Assembly (NCBI GenBank): GCA_902803125.1
Contig: CADCOZ010000023.1
Location: 1-8,133, forward strand
Direction of reading: 5' to 3'
Length of the DNA stretch: 8,133 bases
DNA from: an uncultured Ruminococcus sp.
GTDB taxonomy: Bacteria; Bacillota; Clostridia; Oscillospirales; Acutalibacteraceae
Shown: positions 7,378-8,133 of the stretch, piece by piece
Layout: the number at the start of each line of letters is the position of its first letter
How positions within the stretch are numbered: the first letter of the stretch is position 1
Notes under the pieces: generated by a model
Databases searched by the model: none
Seen by the model: the letters and a program-made list of their open reading frames with translations, nothing else
What the model was told of the DNA's origin: nothing
Position numbers and translations under genes: made by a program

Positions 7378-7410
7378 AAAAAAGGCAGCACAAAAGGAAA
7401 GTCCGCTGCC
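7378..7410 (-). terminator. Probable intrinsic terminator of rnj
   Basis: On the minus strand GGCAGC (7410-7405) pairs with GCTGCC (7389-7384) across a 15-base loop and is followed immediately by six T residues (7383-7378). It starts 42 bases after the rnj stop codon. The loop is long, so efficiency may be moderate, but the GC-rich stem with an adjoining T-run is the standard layout. It would separate rnj from the gdpP transcript and argues against coding of the region. Confidence 0.55.
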
Positions 7411-7452
7411 ATACAGAAACAGCCGTTTCGCTCTCCGCCATTTTTACGGTTC

Positions 7453-8133
7453 TTAAACTTCCATAATAATGGGAAGGATCATGGGACTTCTTCTTGTTTT
7501 GTCATATAACAGCTTGGACAGTTCATCTTTAATCGTTGACTTGATAACGCCCCATTCGTGGACACCGTCATCAATACATTCTATCAGGGTATCCTCCACC
7601 ATTTGACGGGCTTCTTCCATCAGCGGCTCATTCTCCCGCACATAAACAAAACCTCTGGATACAATATCCGGCCCTGCTACAATATGGCCGTCCTCGCTGT
7701 CGAGTGTGACCACTACAACAATCAAACCGTCCTCGCCCAAATGCTTGCGGTCACGCAGAACAATACTGCCCACATCGCCAACACCCAGACCATCTACCAG
7801 TACCTTGCCCGCCGGTATGCTTGGCAGCTGCTTCATAAAGTCACGGTTGACTTCTACCACGTTGCCAATATCTCCAATAAAGATACTGGAACGGGGCATT
7901 CCCATTTCCATAGCTAACTGACCGTGTTTAATCAGGTGTTTTTGCTCGCCATGCACCGGAATGAAATACTTCGGCTTGGTCAGACCGTGCATGATTTTCA
8001 GTTCCTCCTGACAGGCATGACCCGAAACGTGTACTTCATACATCGACTCATAAACAACCTTACAGCCGTGCTTCATCAATTCGTTCACCACCGAACTGAC
8101 CGCTTTTTCGTTGCCGGGAATCGGGTTGGCGGA
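7453..8133 (-). CDS. rnj: Ribonuclease J, C-terminal part (cut by window edge)
   Basis: RNase J is a zinc-dependent metallo-beta-lactamase/beta-CASP nuclease with 5'-3' exo- and endonuclease activity in mRNA turnover and rRNA maturation. The frame is open to the window edge, giving 226 residues of the protein, about the last two fifths. Visible are SANPIPGNEKAV at 1-12, the beta-CASP motif HVSGHA at 35-40, the closing metal-ligand motif PVHGE at 59-63, VDGLGVGDVG at 113-122 with LRDRKHL after it, and GPDIVSRGFVYVRE at 154-167. The C-terminal domain follows and the protein ends with a short hydrophobic tail (MILPIIMEV). These motifs are diagnostic for RNase J. Whether it is a J1 or J2 type cannot be told without the N-terminal catalytic motif. 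A probable terminator lies just downstream. Confidence 0.96.
   Translation of the reverse strand, partial: SANPIPGNEKAVSSVVNELMKHGCKVVYESMYEVHVSGHACQEELKIMHGLTKPKYFIPVHGEQKHLIKHGQLAMEMGMPRSSIFIGDIGNVVEVNRDFMKQLPSIPAGKVLVDGLGVGDVGSIVLRDRKHLGEDGLIVVVVTLDSEDGHIVAGPDIVSRGFVYVRENEPLMEEARQMVEDTLIECIDDGVHEWGVIKSTIKDELSKLLYDKTRRSPMILPIIMEV

Overview
The window is a run of housekeeping genes from a low-to-medium GC Gram-positive bacterium (Firmicutes/Bacillota), all on the minus strand. The gene content (RNase J, GdpP, L9, DnaB, TilS, Hpt, FtsH) is typical of Firmicutes. The FtsH extracytoplasmic segment and the membrane-PAS-GGDEF-DHH protein look clostridial to me, perhaps Oscillospirales. That lineage call rests on remembered sequence style, not on a search, and is tentative.

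In transcription order, from high to low coordinates: the C-terminal part of RNase J (8133-7453, cut by the window edge); a 281-bp gap holding a probable intrinsic terminator, a small hairpin region and a composite palindromic repeat; gdpP (7171-5207); a 77-bp gap with a candidate promoter; rplI, ribosomal protein L9 (5129-4680); a 102-bp gap with a hairpin; a GNAT acetyltransferase gene (4577-4122); dnaB (4106-2739); tilS (2732-1386); hpt (1368-826); and the N-terminal third of ftsH (785-1, cut by the window edge). From the acetyltransferase gene to ftsH the gaps are only 6 to 40 bases, so these genes are probably one transcript. rplI may start its own transcript or be read through from gdpP.

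Functionally the genes cover RNA decay (RNase J), second-messenger breakdown (GdpP, c-di-AMP), translation (L9; TilS for AUA decoding), replication-fork unwinding (DnaB), purine salvage (Hpt) and membrane proteolysis (FtsH). The gdpP-rplI-dnaB block and the tilS-hpt-ftsH block are each familiar in Firmicutes. Here they are joined directly, with 6 bases between dnaB and tilS, and a GNAT gene sits between rplI and dnaB.

I see no mobile element with a transposase, no CRISPR array, no tRNA or rRNA and no undescribed multi-gene system. The least ordinary parts are the rnj-gdpP gap, with its hairpin-rich repeat that also keeps a misleading 90-codon extension of gdpP open, the non-AUG (TTG) starts inferred for both membrane protein genes, and the acetyltransferase inside an otherwise core cluster.
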